Of a DNA stretch of 64,000 nt, positions 7,759-16,675 are shown piece after piece. Origin of the DNA: an uncultured Atopobiaceae bacterium (GTDB lineage Bacteria; Actinomycetota; Coriobacteriia; Coriobacteriales; Atopobiaceae). The DNA lies in contig CAJTTF010000003.1 in the NCBI GenBank assembly GCA_910579165.1, positions 124,001 to 188,000 of the forward strand, read 5' to 3'. The notes below the pieces were generated by a model, which was given only the letters and a program-made list of their open reading frames with translations, had not been told where the DNA came from and ran no database searches. The position numbers and the translations under genes were made by a program. How positions within the stretch are numbered: position 1 is the stretch's first letter; every line of letters begins with the position of its first letter.

Positions 7759-9765
7759 ATGATGCGGAGAAAATCCCTCAAGAGGGGCCCGTCTTTTGCC
7801 CTTACCACGTTGAGCGCCCTTGCGCTCTTGGCAACCGCCTCCACGACGCCCGCGCTCGCAGAGGCTAAAGAAGACTTAGACACGGCCGATACTAATCTAA
7901 TTTCGGGCTTTGTCGAGAAAAGCGCAAGTACGGCGGAAAGGCTCATCGGCATGGCCTTGCAAGATGCCAATGATCTGTTCTCAGTCTCAGAAGATACGGA
8001 GCGCTCTCTTGGTGGTCATGACACACTGGACTCCTCCGATGAGCCCAGCAACCTCTCAGCTCCAGACTCTTCTTTAGAGGGAGTTTCAACTGCAGGGGAG
8101 GTCAATAACGACGATCCTATCGTCATCGAGGGCGATACCGTTATCATCCAAGGCGACGCTACGTCAGCTGCTATTCATAGTGTCATGCAAAGCGCTGACC
8201 CTGATGTTGCCACCACCGTTCTTTTTAAAAATGAAATAGTTATCACAGTAACGGAAACCGGCAACGAAGGAATCTTTGGTCCTTTTAAGTGGCTCAAATA
8301 CGTCAAAGCGGAAGAAGGTGCAAAGGTATCCTTCGCAGGAATTTCCTCCCTGGTTAATTGTTTTTATAATGATACTAAGTTGGAATCGATTGATGGATTA
8401 TCTGCCTGGGACGTATCCACCATTACGGGTGGAGACTGCATGGCACAAATGTTTGGCGGCTGCGCTGCGCTCACTTCTCTCGACGCTTTATCCTCCTGGG
8501 ATGTATCGGGTGTGAAGGGTGAAGCTTGTATGTACTGCATGTTCACCAACTGTCAGAACGTGCACTCATTGGACCCGCTTTCCACGTGGGACCTATCAAA
8601 TATGACAGGTGATTATTGCATGAATTGCATGTTCCAAGAATGCACAGGCATTACCTCTATCGAAGGTCTTTCTGCATGGAACCTATCTGAGGTCTCCGGT
8701 TATCAGTGTATTGCTGGCTTGTTTTATAGCTGCACAGCCCTCACTTCCATTGATGCCCTTGCTAATTGGAACCTAACCAATGCGTTTAATAGTGCTGAAG
8801 GCGTTTATCTCATGTTTTCTGGCTGTACAAGTGTCTCTTCCCTTACCGTTGATCCTTCTTGCGGATTTAGACTTACGTCTGACATGAACATCCCCTCTTC
8901 TTTTCCCACGGGCGGCAATTACTGGTGGCCTGAGAAGGGAGTTACTGAAGGTGTAACCACGTCAGAGATGGTTACCAAAAGCTTGGATACAGCAACATAT
9001 GGTAATCGCTGGGTAAGAGGCGAAAAAGACGTTAATCCCTACATTGAAGAGGTTGTTCCTACCGTAACCTGGACGATAACCGCTAAACCTTATACGGGGG
9101 AGAATCAGACTATTGGTCCCGATAAGGTTGAGGTAGATGGAACAGAACTTACTCCTGGCATTGACTATGTGGTCTATTACACCCAGGTGGAACCAGAGGA
9201 GCCGGATGCTCTGTTCGCCGAGTATGAAGGAAGCCCAACGGTCCGTGAGATAGGCACCTACACCGCAAAACTCTATCTGCAGGGCAAATATATTGGAAAA
9301 GAGAATCCTTCTTACGTCCAAACGGTTTACGTAACCGATGCCAGTACGGTTACTCTTTCCTTTAATGCAGGTGAGGGCATTTTCGCTTCTACAGGAACAC
9401 ATGTGCTTACTCTTGGTAATCTTCAATCTGGGCAACTGATTGATACCGTTGAAGAGCCCATACTTGCAGGTTACTCGTTTGCTGGCTGGACGGACGAGAA
9501 CGGAAATCCAGTTAGTTTCCCCCTTATTATCCCGGACAACAACGCTTCCTTTACGGCAATCTGGTCTGGAGAGCCGGGTCCCGGTCCTATGCCTCCAGAA
9601 CCTACGCCAGCCTCTGATAGCACGCTTATTCCTTCCACAGGAGATTCAACGAGGATGCCTACAGCTATCCTCACCCTGAGTGTCGCTGTACTTCTCGGTA
9701 TCGCTGTCATTTGCCTTGCAATAAAGCGGATTAGGTTTGCCTCTGTGGATAGCCTTGACATTTGA
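7759..9765 (+). CDS. BspA-like (DUF285) cell-wall-anchored surface protein
   Basis: A 668-residue secreted protein. The signal peptide has a basic start and ends ALA near residue 34. Residues about 195-375 hold DUF285/BspA-type repeats with SAWDVS/STWDLS cores and CMxxMFxxC turns. About 430-525 is an Ig/MBG-like segment, and about 527-604 an InlB B-type repeat (AGYSFAGWTDENG). After a proline-rich stretch comes an LPXTG-like sorting signal LIPSTGD (623-629), a hydrophobic segment and basic residues, although the tail after KRIR is longer than usual. It should be attached to peptidoglycan by a sortase and may act in adhesion; no ligand can be inferred. An adjacent ATG at 7762 is an alternative start. 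The layout matches the giant surface gene at 60843, including a homopolymer in the promoter. Confidence 0.88.
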   Translation: MMRRKSLKRGPSFALTTLSALALLATASTTPALAEAKEDLDTADTNLISGFVEKSASTAERLIGMALQDANDLFSVSEDTERSLGGHDTLDSSDEPSNLSAPDSSLEGVSTAGEVNNDDPIVIEGDTVIIQGDATSAAIHSVMQSADPDVATTVLFKNEIVITVTETGNEGIFGPFKWLKYVKAEEGAKVSFAGISSLVNCFYNDTKLESIDGLSAWDVSTITGGDCMAQMFGGCAALTSLDALSSWDVSGVKGEACMYCMFTNCQNVHSLDPLSTWDLSNMTGDYCMNCMFQECTGITSIEGLSAWNLSEVSGYQCIAGLFYSCTALTSIDALANWNLTNAFNSAEGVYLMFSGCTSVSSLTVDPSCGFRLTSDMNIPSSFPTGGNYWWPEKGVTEGVTTSEMVTKSLDTATYGNRWVRGEKDVNPYIEEVVPTVTWTITAKPYTGENQTIGPDKVEVDGTELTPGIDYVVYYTQVEPEEPDALFAEYEGSPTVREIGTYTAKLYLQGKYIGKENPSYVQTVYVTDASTVTLSFNAGEGIFASTGTHVLTLGNLQSGQLIDTVEEPILAGYSFAGWTDENGNPVSFPLIIPDNNASFTAIWSGEPGPGPMPPEPTPASDSTLIPSTGDSTRMPTAILTLSVAVLLGIAVICLAIKRIRFASVDSLDI

Positions 9766-9904
9766 GGCCCTAGCCTTCATACTGATAGCCACTGAAAGAC
9801 GTTGCCTGAAAGGGAGTCGACGCGAGAAATCGCTCGGTTCCCTTTTTTGTACCGCTCCAGCACCTATAAGACACTGCTATAACCAGAAAGAAAGAGAGGA
9901 AAAC

Positions 9905-10384
9905 ATGCAGCTCAATGAAGTACGCAGCCAATTGCTCTCTATTCTTGAAGAGAAAGCGCCTGTGCACGCAGTAGATATCGTGGACGTACGTGTTTCCTTG
10001 CACGGAAACACCCCGCTTATTCAGGTGTTTATCGATAACGTTGTGTCAGGAGAAGAAAAACAAGCAGCACTTTCTCTCGACGAGATTGGGGAGCAAACAC
10101 CTTGGATCTCTGCGGTAATTGATGAGAGCGACCCCTTTGATCGCGCCTATAACCTTGAGGTATCAAGCCCGGGCATGGAACGGCCCCTCCGCCGCCGTCA
10201 AGACTTTCTCAAGTATCGAGGCGAGACAATAAAGCTCAAGAAAAAGGGCACTTCAGGAAGGCTTAAGTACACCGGGACCCTCCAGGAGGCCAAAGACAAT
10301 GAGATTGTTCTGATTTGCGATAACAAAGAAGAAACCATAGCACTCGAAGATATTGAAACGGCAAATATACAGCCAACGTTTTAG
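9905..10384 (+). CDS. rimP: Ribosome maturation factor RimP
   Basis: A 159-residue protein with the RimP hallmarks VSSPGMERPLRR (about residue 82 on) and a C-terminal SH3-like β domain (YTGTLQEAKDNEIVLICD). RimP assists 30S subunit assembly. The open frame extends upstream to 9737, but the start at 9905 is chosen because it follows AAGAGAGGAAAAC and gives the family's normal length. It opens the conserved rimP-nusA-infB-rbfA block. Confidence 0.93.
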   Translation: MQLNEVRSQLLSILEEKAPVHAVDIVDVRVSLHGNTPLIQVFIDNVVSGEEKQAALSLDEIGEQTPWISAVIDESDPFDRAYNLEVSSPGMERPLRRRQDFLKYRGETIKLKKKGTSGRLKYTGTLQEAKDNEIVLICDNKEETIALEDIETANIQPTF

Positions 10385-10437
10385 CGAAAACCACGAGATA
10401 AACCCACAATAGAACTCTATACCAGGAAGGAATACCC

Positions 10438-11658
10438 ATGGCGACACAGATGTTAAACGCACTCAACGAGTTATGCCAGCTTCATCACATCGACGAATTT
10501 ATGCTGCTCGATCGCTTAGAACAGTCGCTCGCGCGAGCTTATGAAGAGAAGCTTGATCTCGCTTATGGTGCACGCGTTACGATAGATAGAATGACGGGGA
10601 ATATTTACGTGTACGAACTTGTTCCTAAGGGCGAGCCAGATGCTGAGACGGGTGAGTATACGGAATTTGATGAGAAGGATGTAACGCCTGACGATACCAG
10701 CCGCATCGCTGCAATTTATGTGAAGCAAGAGATTGCTAACCTCGTGCGCGAGGCGGAGAAGCAGCAGATATACGAAGAGTTCTCCGACCGTGTTGGCGAT
10801 GTTATCAACGGCGTAGTTCTGCAGTCTACCCCAGACTTCACCATTGTGAAGATACGCGAAGGCGTAGAAGCAGAGCTTCCGCACTTCAATCTTAAGCGTT
10901 TCCCCGATGAACGTAATGAGCGTCCAGCAGGTGAGCACTATGCGCACAATCAACGCCTCAAAGCCCTCATCATTGACGTGCGCGACCCCAATAACCCCGA
11001 AAAAACCATTCGTAACGAGCGTTTCCGCCCGGCACTTGTGGTGAGCCGCTCCCATCCAGAGCTCATCCGTCGCCTCTTCGAGCTTGAAGTTCCTGAGATC
11101 TACGATGGCATTGTGGAGATCAATTCGGTGGCGCGCGAACCTGGCTATCGCTCTAAGATCGCTGTGAGTTCATCTGATCCGCACCTTGATCCCGTGGGTG
11201 CCTGCGTTGGTATGCGCGGTTCTCGCGTGCGAAATGTGGTCAACGAGCTTCGCGGCGAGCGCATAGATGTTATCCCATGGTCGGAGGACCCAGGGGTGCG
11301 TATTGCCAATGCACTATCTCCTGCAACCGTCACACAGGTGCTTGTAGACGAGGACGACAATCACGCAACTGTTATTGTCCCGGATGACCAGCTATCTCTC
11401 GCTATTGGCAAAGAGGGGCAGAATGCACGCCTCGCGGCACGTCTCACCGGTTATCACATTGATATTAAGAATGAAACGCTCGCCCACGACATCATCGAAA
11501 CCATCAAGGCTCAGCAGGCTGATGAAGCTGGTGAAGAAGAAGTTGAGGTCCGTTGCGCTTATGTTTCACCTAAGGGCGTACGCTGTAGAAATCTTGCGCG
11601 ACCGGGCTCACGTTATTGCGGCGTGCACGCTCAAAAGGCTGGCGAGGGAGAAGAGTAA
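10438..11658 (+). CDS. nusA: Transcription termination/antitermination factor NusA with C-terminal Cys/His module
   Basis: NusA binds RNA polymerase and nascent RNA to control pausing, termination and antitermination. The 406-residue protein shows the N-terminal polymerase-binding domain, an S1 domain (about 130-200) and two KH domains (DPVGACVGMRGSRVRNV and LAIGKEGQNARLAA). After the KH region, about residues 373-400 carry RCAYVSPKGVRCRN...RYCGVH, a C-x9-C-x10-C-x2-H pattern that looks like a small zinc-binding module and is not part of standard NusA. A strong ribosome site (GGAAGGA) precedes the ATG. The usual neighbour ylxR/rnpM is absent: the 173 bp before infB contain no such reading frame. 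Confidence 0.95.
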   Translation: MATQMLNALNELCQLHHIDEFMLLDRLEQSLARAYEEKLDLAYGARVTIDRMTGNIYVYELVPKGEPDAETGEYTEFDEKDVTPDDTSRIAAIYVKQEIANLVREAEKQQIYEEFSDRVGDVINGVVLQSTPDFTIVKIREGVEAELPHFNLKRFPDERNERPAGEHYAHNQRLKALIIDVRDPNNPEKTIRNERFRPALVVSRSHPELIRRLFELEVPEIYDGIVEINSVAREPGYRSKIAVSSSDPHLDPVGACVGMRGSRVRNVVNELRGERIDVIPWSEDPGVRIANALSPATVTQVLVDEDDNHATVIVPDDQLSLAIGKEGQNARLAARLTGYHIDIKNETLAHDIIETIKAQQADEAGEEEVEVRCAYVSPKGVRCRNLARPGSRYCGVHAQKAGEGEE

Positions 11659-11831
11659 CAGAGCAGGCAGGAACGGAGGTGCTCTTTGTATCTCCAAACC
11701 CCGAGCCCTACGTTGCACGAGAGCGTTTTGCCTCAACGCGCGCTCATCGGCGTATATATGAGTCAACGTTTGAACATAAAAACGCATGAAGCAAATGAAG
11801 CTAAGGACGCTGAAGAAAGATAGAGAAACAT

Positions 11832-14800
11832 ATGGCAAAAATTCGCGTTAGTGAACTTGCAAAAGAATATGGCATGACAAGCACGGAACTCCTTGAAAAA
11901 CTGAAGGAGATCAAGATCCCTGCCAAGTCAGCGTCGGCGGCACTTGCACCGGCCTATGTCTCAATGATTAACAAGAAGCTTGCACCGCTCATAAAGGAGC
12001 GCCAGGCACAGGTTAAAGAGGCTAAAAAGAAGGAAGAGGCCAAGAAGCAAAAGGCAGCTGAAAAAGCAAAAGCTGAAGCAGAAGAAGAACGTCTTGCTGC
12101 CGAGAAGCGCCGTCAAGAGGAGCGCTCTCAGGCTGAGGCCCAAAAGGACGAGAAAAAAACTGCTTCCAAAAAGACTAGCTCCAAGATATCTAAGTCTGGA
12201 AAGCTTGTGGATTTAATTGATGACGACGAGGACGTCTCATCGGATGAGGCTGGAGATCAGCAAGATACAGCCGCTACAAAGAAAGCCACAAAAAGCAGCA
12301 AGAGCACTAAGAACGCTGGAAAAACAGCTGACAAAAGTGCCAAAACAAAGAACGTAGAAGAAACGGACGAAGCGGGCGCAGAAGGAAATCCACAGGACAC
12401 AGAAGGGGATGAGGCAGCTACCAAGAAGGGTGGCACTAAGAAGGCTGTTACTAAAAAGACAACGACGAGCGGCAAGAAAGGCACCTCTAAGTCCACTGAT
12501 AAAGGAGAAGAGGCGGCAAGTACCGTTTTGGATTCTGCGGATAAAGGTTCCGAGGAAGAAGAATCTGCCACTGCATCTGCCACCAAGAAGAGTACTGCAA
12601 AAGGGAAAAAGAGCACAAAGGGTTCAAAGAGTGCTGGAACCGCAGAGGAAGATGCTGCTCAGGATGCTGCTGTGTCGAATGATGAGGCTGAGGACAAAGC
12701 AGATAAAAGTGCGGAAACCCCCGAAAGCTCCTCAGGAGATGCAAGCGCAGCGCAATCCCCCAAAACTGAGACACCTTCGCGTTTCAAAACCCTCCTCGAA
12801 CAAATCGCAAAACAGGAGGATGCTTTCGCGACGCATGCTGTAGAAGTCACCAATGTGACGCCGCGCAAGGGTCGCGGTGGCCGTGGTGTGCGCGGAGGAG
12901 GGTCGCGTCTTGACCAAGGCCAGCAAGGGTACGTAAATCCACAAAAAGCGGCTGCAAACGCAAGACGTCAGAAGAATAAACGCTTCCAGGATGCAGGGGA
13001 CGCTTCTGGTGAAGATCATTATGCTCGCATGGCACGCGCCGCTGAGGAGTACAACCGCGAGCGCGTACTTGAAGATGTTCGCGCGCAAGTTGAGGAAGCC
13101 ACTCGCGAGGGCGAAGGTAGGCGCAAAAAGCGCAAAGAGCACAGAAAGCAGCAAGCTGAAGCTAAGGCCAAAGAAGCGGCCATTCAAGAAGCGCTTGAAA
13201 ATGACCAAGATCTTTCCAAGCTCGATGAGGTCAAGATTCCTACTGGCTCAACAGTTCAAGAGGTTGCAGAACTTCTTAACATCAACGCCAACGACATTAT
13301 TAAGCGACTCTTTATGTTGGGTACTCCTCTCACCATGACGCAAACCATGAGTGATGATCTGATTGAGCTTGTGGCCGACGATTTAGGTGCAAAAGTTAAG
13401 GTCATGACCAAAGAAGAAGAGAACTCATTCACCTTTTACGATGACCCCAAAGATCTTGAACCGCGTCCACCTGTGGTAACCGTAATGGGCCACGTAGACC
13501 ATGGTAAGACTTCTACGCTTGACGCAATCCGTCACACCGGCGTTGCTGAAGGCGAGGCCGGCGGTATCACGCAACACATTGGTGCTTCCCAGGTAGAGAT
13601 TAACGGACGCATCATTACGTTTGTCGATACACCCGGTCACGAAACGTTTACTTCTATGCGTGCCCGCGGCGCTAAGGTAACTGATATTGTTGTCTTGGTT
13701 GTAGCGGCAGATGACGGCGTCATGCCTCAAACAATTGAGTCCATCAACCACGCAAAAGCGGCAGAAGTTCCTGTTGTTGTCGCAGTCAACAAGATTGACA
13801 AAGATGGTGCCAACCCTGATGCCGTGAAAAAGGAGCTTGCTGACCACGGCGTTATCCCTGAGGAGTGGGGTGGCGATACCATGTTTGTCAACATTTCTGC
13901 TAAAAAGAATACCGGCATTGATGAGCTTCTCGAGACAATCTTGTTACAGGCCGATGTACTCGAGCTAAAAGCCAATCCCAATACATTTGCTTCTGGTTAT
14001 GTTTTGGAGGCTAAGCTCGATAAGGGTAGAGGCTCTGTCGCTACGCTTCTGGTCAATCGCGGCCGCTTGCACGTGGGCGATGCCCTGGTTGCCGGTACGT
14101 CGTTTGGTCATGTCCGTGCCATGCTCAATCAACGCGGTGAACCGGTGGAGAGCGTGGGCCCCTCTGATCCGGTAGAGATTCTGGGTCTCCAGTCCGTGCC
14201 ACAGGCTGGCGATGAATTCCGCGTCTTTAAAGACGAGCGCGATGCGCGTGATTTGGCGGAGTCCCGTGCGCTTAAAGCACGAATTGAAGAGCAGAATCGT
14301 GTTCGCCACGTGACTCTTGAGAATCTCTTCGATACTATGGCCGACGCTGAAGTGAAAGAGCTGAACCTCGTGGTAAAGGCTGATGTACAAGGCTCTATTG
14401 AGGCCCTGGGCGACGCTTTGGAGAAGATGGATCAGTCCGAGGTTCGCATCAACATTATTCACTCTGCCGTTGGAGCTATATCTGAAACCGATGTAGTCCT
14501 CGCGGAGGCCTCAAACGCTATCATCATTGGTTTTGGCGTGCGGCCGGATGCTAAGGCGCGTACGGCTGCAGAGCACGCCCAGGTTGAGATTAGAACTTAC
14601 TCCGTTATTTACCAAGCGATAGAAGATATTGATGCGGCGCGTATCGGTATGCTGAAACCCACTGAGAAGGAAGTGCAGACCGGAACCGCTGATGTTCGCG
14701 ACACCTTTAAGGTGCCCAAAGTTGGTATTGCTGCAGGTTGCATGATTGCTGAAGGCGAGATTTCGCGCGAAGACTCTGTACGCCTTATCCGTGATGGCAT

Positions 14801-14966
14801 CGTTGTCTATGAGGGCAAAATAGCGTCTCTCCGTCGCTTTAAGGATGATGTAGCAAGCGTGAAGGCTGGTTTTGAATGCGGTATTGGTCTTGAGGACTTT
14901 CAGGATATTCATCCTGGCGATGTCATTGAGGGGTACAAGATTGTGGAGGTTGCCAGAACCGAATAA
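11832..14966 (+). CDS. infB: Translation initiation factor IF-2 with long Lys/Ser/Thr-rich linker
   Basis: GTPase that places initiator tRNA on the 30S subunit. The 1044-residue protein starts with an IF2_N domain (about 1-55), then ~270 residues of low-complexity sequence rich in Lys, Ala, Ser, Thr and Glu, a Gly/Arg-rich patch (GRGGRGVRGGG) and a second IF2_N region (about 470-540). The G domain has GHVDHGKT (about 553), DTPGHE, NKID and SAKK. Domains II-IV are complete (VKADVQGSIEALGDAL, VGAISETDV). The linker makes it longer than the ~890 residues of E. coli IF-2. The gap before it holds no recognisable gene. Confidence 0.98.
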   Translation: MAKIRVSELAKEYGMTSTELLEKLKEIKIPAKSASAALAPAYVSMINKKLAPLIKERQAQVKEAKKKEEAKKQKAAEKAKAEAEEERLAAEKRRQEERSQAEAQKDEKKTASKKTSSKISKSGKLVDLIDDDEDVSSDEAGDQQDTAATKKATKSSKSTKNAGKTADKSAKTKNVEETDEAGAEGNPQDTEGDEAATKKGGTKKAVTKKTTTSGKKGTSKSTDKGEEAASTVLDSADKGSEEEESATASATKKSTAKGKKSTKGSKSAGTAEEDAAQDAAVSNDEAEDKADKSAETPESSSGDASAAQSPKTETPSRFKTLLEQIAKQEDAFATHAVEVTNVTPRKGRGGRGVRGGGSRLDQGQQGYVNPQKAAANARRQKNKRFQDAGDASGEDHYARMARAAEEYNRERVLEDVRAQVEEATREGEGRRKKRKEHRKQQAEAKAKEAAIQEALENDQDLSKLDEVKIPTGSTVQEVAELLNINANDIIKRLFMLGTPLTMTQTMSDDLIELVADDLGAKVKVMTKEEENSFTFYDDPKDLEPRPPVVTVMGHVDHGKTSTLDAIRHTGVAEGEAGGITQHIGASQVEINGRIITFVDTPGHETFTSMRARGAKVTDIVVLVVAADDGVMPQTIESINHAKAAEVPVVVAVNKIDKDGANPDAVKKELADHGVIPEEWGGDTMFVNISAKKNTGIDELLETILLQADVLELKANPNTFASGYVLEAKLDKGRGSVATLLVNRGRLHVGDALVAGTSFGHVRAMLNQRGEPVESVGPSDPVEILGLQSVPQAGDEFRVFKDERDARDLAESRALKARIEEQNRVRHVTLENLFDTMADAEVKELNLVVKADVQGSIEALGDALEKMDQSEVRINIIHSAVGAISETDVVLAEASNAIIIGFGVRPDAKARTAAEHAQVEIRTYSVIYQAIEDIDAARIGMLKPTEKEVQTGTADVRDTFKVPKVGIAAGCMIAEGEISREDSVRLIRDGIVVYEGKIASLRRFKDDVASVKAGFECGIGLEDFQDIHPGDVIEGYKIVEVARTE

Positions 14967-14984
14967 TAGTTCATGCGCGTTTAT

Positions 14985-15156
14985 CGGTAATCCGAAAGCT
15001 GAACCATCGGCTGCGCAAAAGCCGAGCCATCGCATGGATGAAGGTGAACCCCAGGTCGTGAGAATACTGCACCCTTGGACGCGTAAAAGCACCGGTAATC
15101 GCGTGAAGGTTGAATCGTCGGCCGCTTAAAATCAAGACTACTGGACGCGTGGAAGC
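14985..15156 (+). repeat. Degenerate direct repeats in the infB-rbfA gap
   Basis: The 241-bp gap between infB and rbfA contains two imperfect copies of a ~37-bp element beginning CGGTAATC and running through TGAA-C-TCGGC-GC to AAAA (14985-15020 and 15093-15131). It also holds two copies of TGGACGCGT-AAGC (15075-15090 and 15141-15156). No reading frame in the gap looks coding. The repeats may be RNA structure, protein sites or the decayed remains of a duplication; none can be preferred. Confidence 0.5.
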
Positions 15157-15207
15157 TGGTTGTTCAAACTGGTCCAACAAGCAACAGAGAACGTGTGGAG
15201 TGAACCA

Positions 15208-15570
15208 ATGAAGACGAATAGAAATAGCAGAAGATTTGCAGAGCAGGCTAAAGAAGCGCTTGCTCAGATTATTCTTTTTGAACTCAACGACCCGCACGTG
15301 GAATTTGTGACGGTTACGGGCTGTGATGTCAGTGTCGATAAAAGCTATATCCAGGCCTACATCACAACCGATAGCCCGCATACCCAAAAGGCTGTCGATG
15401 CTCTCAATCATGCAAAGGGGCGCATTAGAACTGAATTGGGCAAACGTCTTCACTGGCGCGTTACGCCCAAGATAGATTTCATGGTTGATCCTGCAACAGA
15501 AGCGGCAGAGCGCCTTTCGTATGCTCTTGAAAATGTCCCGCCTTCTCTTAAAAAGAAGGAAGATGCATGA
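15208..15570 (+). CDS. rbfA: Ribosome-binding factor A
   Basis: A 120-residue single KH-like domain protein needed for 16S 5'-end processing and cold adaptation. The start RNSRRFAEQAKEALAQII and the block ALNHAKGRIRTELGKRLHWR are typical of RbfA. The frame is open from 15160, but the ATG at 15208 follows GTGGAGTGAACC and gives the usual length. Its stop overlaps the next gene's ATG by 4 nt (ATGA). Confidence 0.93.
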   Translation: MKTNRNSRRFAEQAKEALAQIILFELNDPHVEFVTVTGCDVSVDKSYIQAYITTDSPHTQKAVDALNHAKGRIRTELGKRLHWRVTPKIDFMVDPATEAAERLSYALENVPPSLKKKEDA

Positions 15571-16673
15571 GCGTGACCCTTCCGCAACCCAGACCAGGTT
15601 CGTTTCATATTGATGAGACCCATCTAAGCGCCTTCAAGCGCATAGAAGAGGTGCTTGGTTCGGCGCAAAACCTTGTTCTTTGCGCGCACACAAAACCAGA
15701 TGGCGATGCCCTCGGTTCTATTCTTGGGCTCGCCGGGATTTTGCGGCACCGCTTTCCCGGAAACAATATCACCTGTCTCCTTGCTGATGATGAAGCACCT
15801 TCGCGTACCTTTTCTTTTCTGGACATTGACACAGCTATGCTGCAGCCCAGCCGTTATCTCAATAACATGGCAGGCGACTCGCCAGCTAAGAATTCCGACA
15901 CTTCTCCTTCTCATTTATTTCCGCCACCCAATGTTTTTATTGCGCTGGATACGCCACTTCTTAAGCGTCTTGGCCACGCTGCAAAAGTCGCACGCTGTGC
16001 ACAAGAGATAGTCTCCTTTGATCATCATGTTTCCTCGGATCCGTTTGCCAATGTTGCTCTCGTAGACGATAAAGCTCCTGCAACAGGTTCGCTTATCGCG
16101 GAGTTTGGTCTTTTTCTTGAAGAAGAGACGGGAAAGGAGATGGTGGATGAGCACGTTGCTCAATGTTTGTTCATGGCGGTCATGACAGACACCGGGCGTT
16201 TCCAATATCAAAACACGACAGCTGAGTGCCTCGCTCAAGCTGCTTGGCTTGTTGAAAGGGGCGCCAATCCTGCCTATCTTTCATCCCACATCTATCAAAA
16301 TGAACCCCTCTCCATCCTCCGGTTGCGCGCTCTCGTAACGGAACGCATCAAGCTTTTCTGCGACGGCAACCTTGCAACAAGCTATGCCACGCTTCAGGAT
16401 TTTGCGGATCTCAACGTTCGCACAACTGATGCCGATGGTCTCGTTGATGTAGTGCGAAGCGTTGAAGGATCTCACATCGCACTTTTTTTGAAAGAGGTGG
16501 ACGATGGATCCGTTGTCCGTGGAAACTTGCGTGCTAAAGGTGATTACGACGTTGCCTCCATTGCCGAAGCGTTTGGCGGGGGCGGCCATAAAGCAGCAGC
16601 GGGCTTCTCGGCGAAGGGGACAATTGGAGAGATCGAAGCAAAAGTTGTTTCGCTGATAGAACCTCTTTTTTAG
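15567..16673 (+). CDS. nrnA: DHH-family bifunctional oligoribonuclease / PAP phosphatase (NrnA-like)
   Basis: A 368-residue DHH-DHHA1 phosphoesterase. Metal-binding motifs are HTKPDGDALGS (about residue 33 on), FDHHVSSD (DHH) and the C-terminal substrate motif FGGGGHKAAAGF. NrnA-type enzymes degrade short oligoribonucleotides and hydrolyse 3'-phosphoadenosine 5'-phosphate. Position between rbfA and truB is conserved in Gram-positive bacteria. It overlaps rbfA by 4 nt and truB starts 2 nt after its stop. The insert around 96-112 (NNMAGDSPAKNSD) looks like a flexible loop. Confidence 0.92.
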   Translation: MSVTLPQPRPGSFHIDETHLSAFKRIEEVLGSAQNLVLCAHTKPDGDALGSILGLAGILRHRFPGNNITCLLADDEAPSRTFSFLDIDTAMLQPSRYLNNMAGDSPAKNSDTSPSHLFPPPNVFIALDTPLLKRLGHAAKVARCAQEIVSFDHHVSSDPFANVALVDDKAPATGSLIAEFGLFLEEETGKEMVDEHVAQCLFMAVMTDTGRFQYQNTTAECLAQAAWLVERGANPAYLSSHIYQNEPLSILRLRALVTERIKLFCDGNLATSYATLQDFADLNVRTTDADGLVDVVRSVEGSHIALFLKEVDDGSVVRGNLRAKGDYDVASIAEAFGGGGHKAAAGFSAKGTIGEIEAKVVSLIEPLF

Positions 16674-16675
16674 GC

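Noticed and set aside
11659..11831. Possible ylxR gene between nusA and infB
   Set aside because: No frame here has the YlxR RxC motifs; the + frame starting at 11375 overlaps nusA and has no ribosome site or family resemblance.
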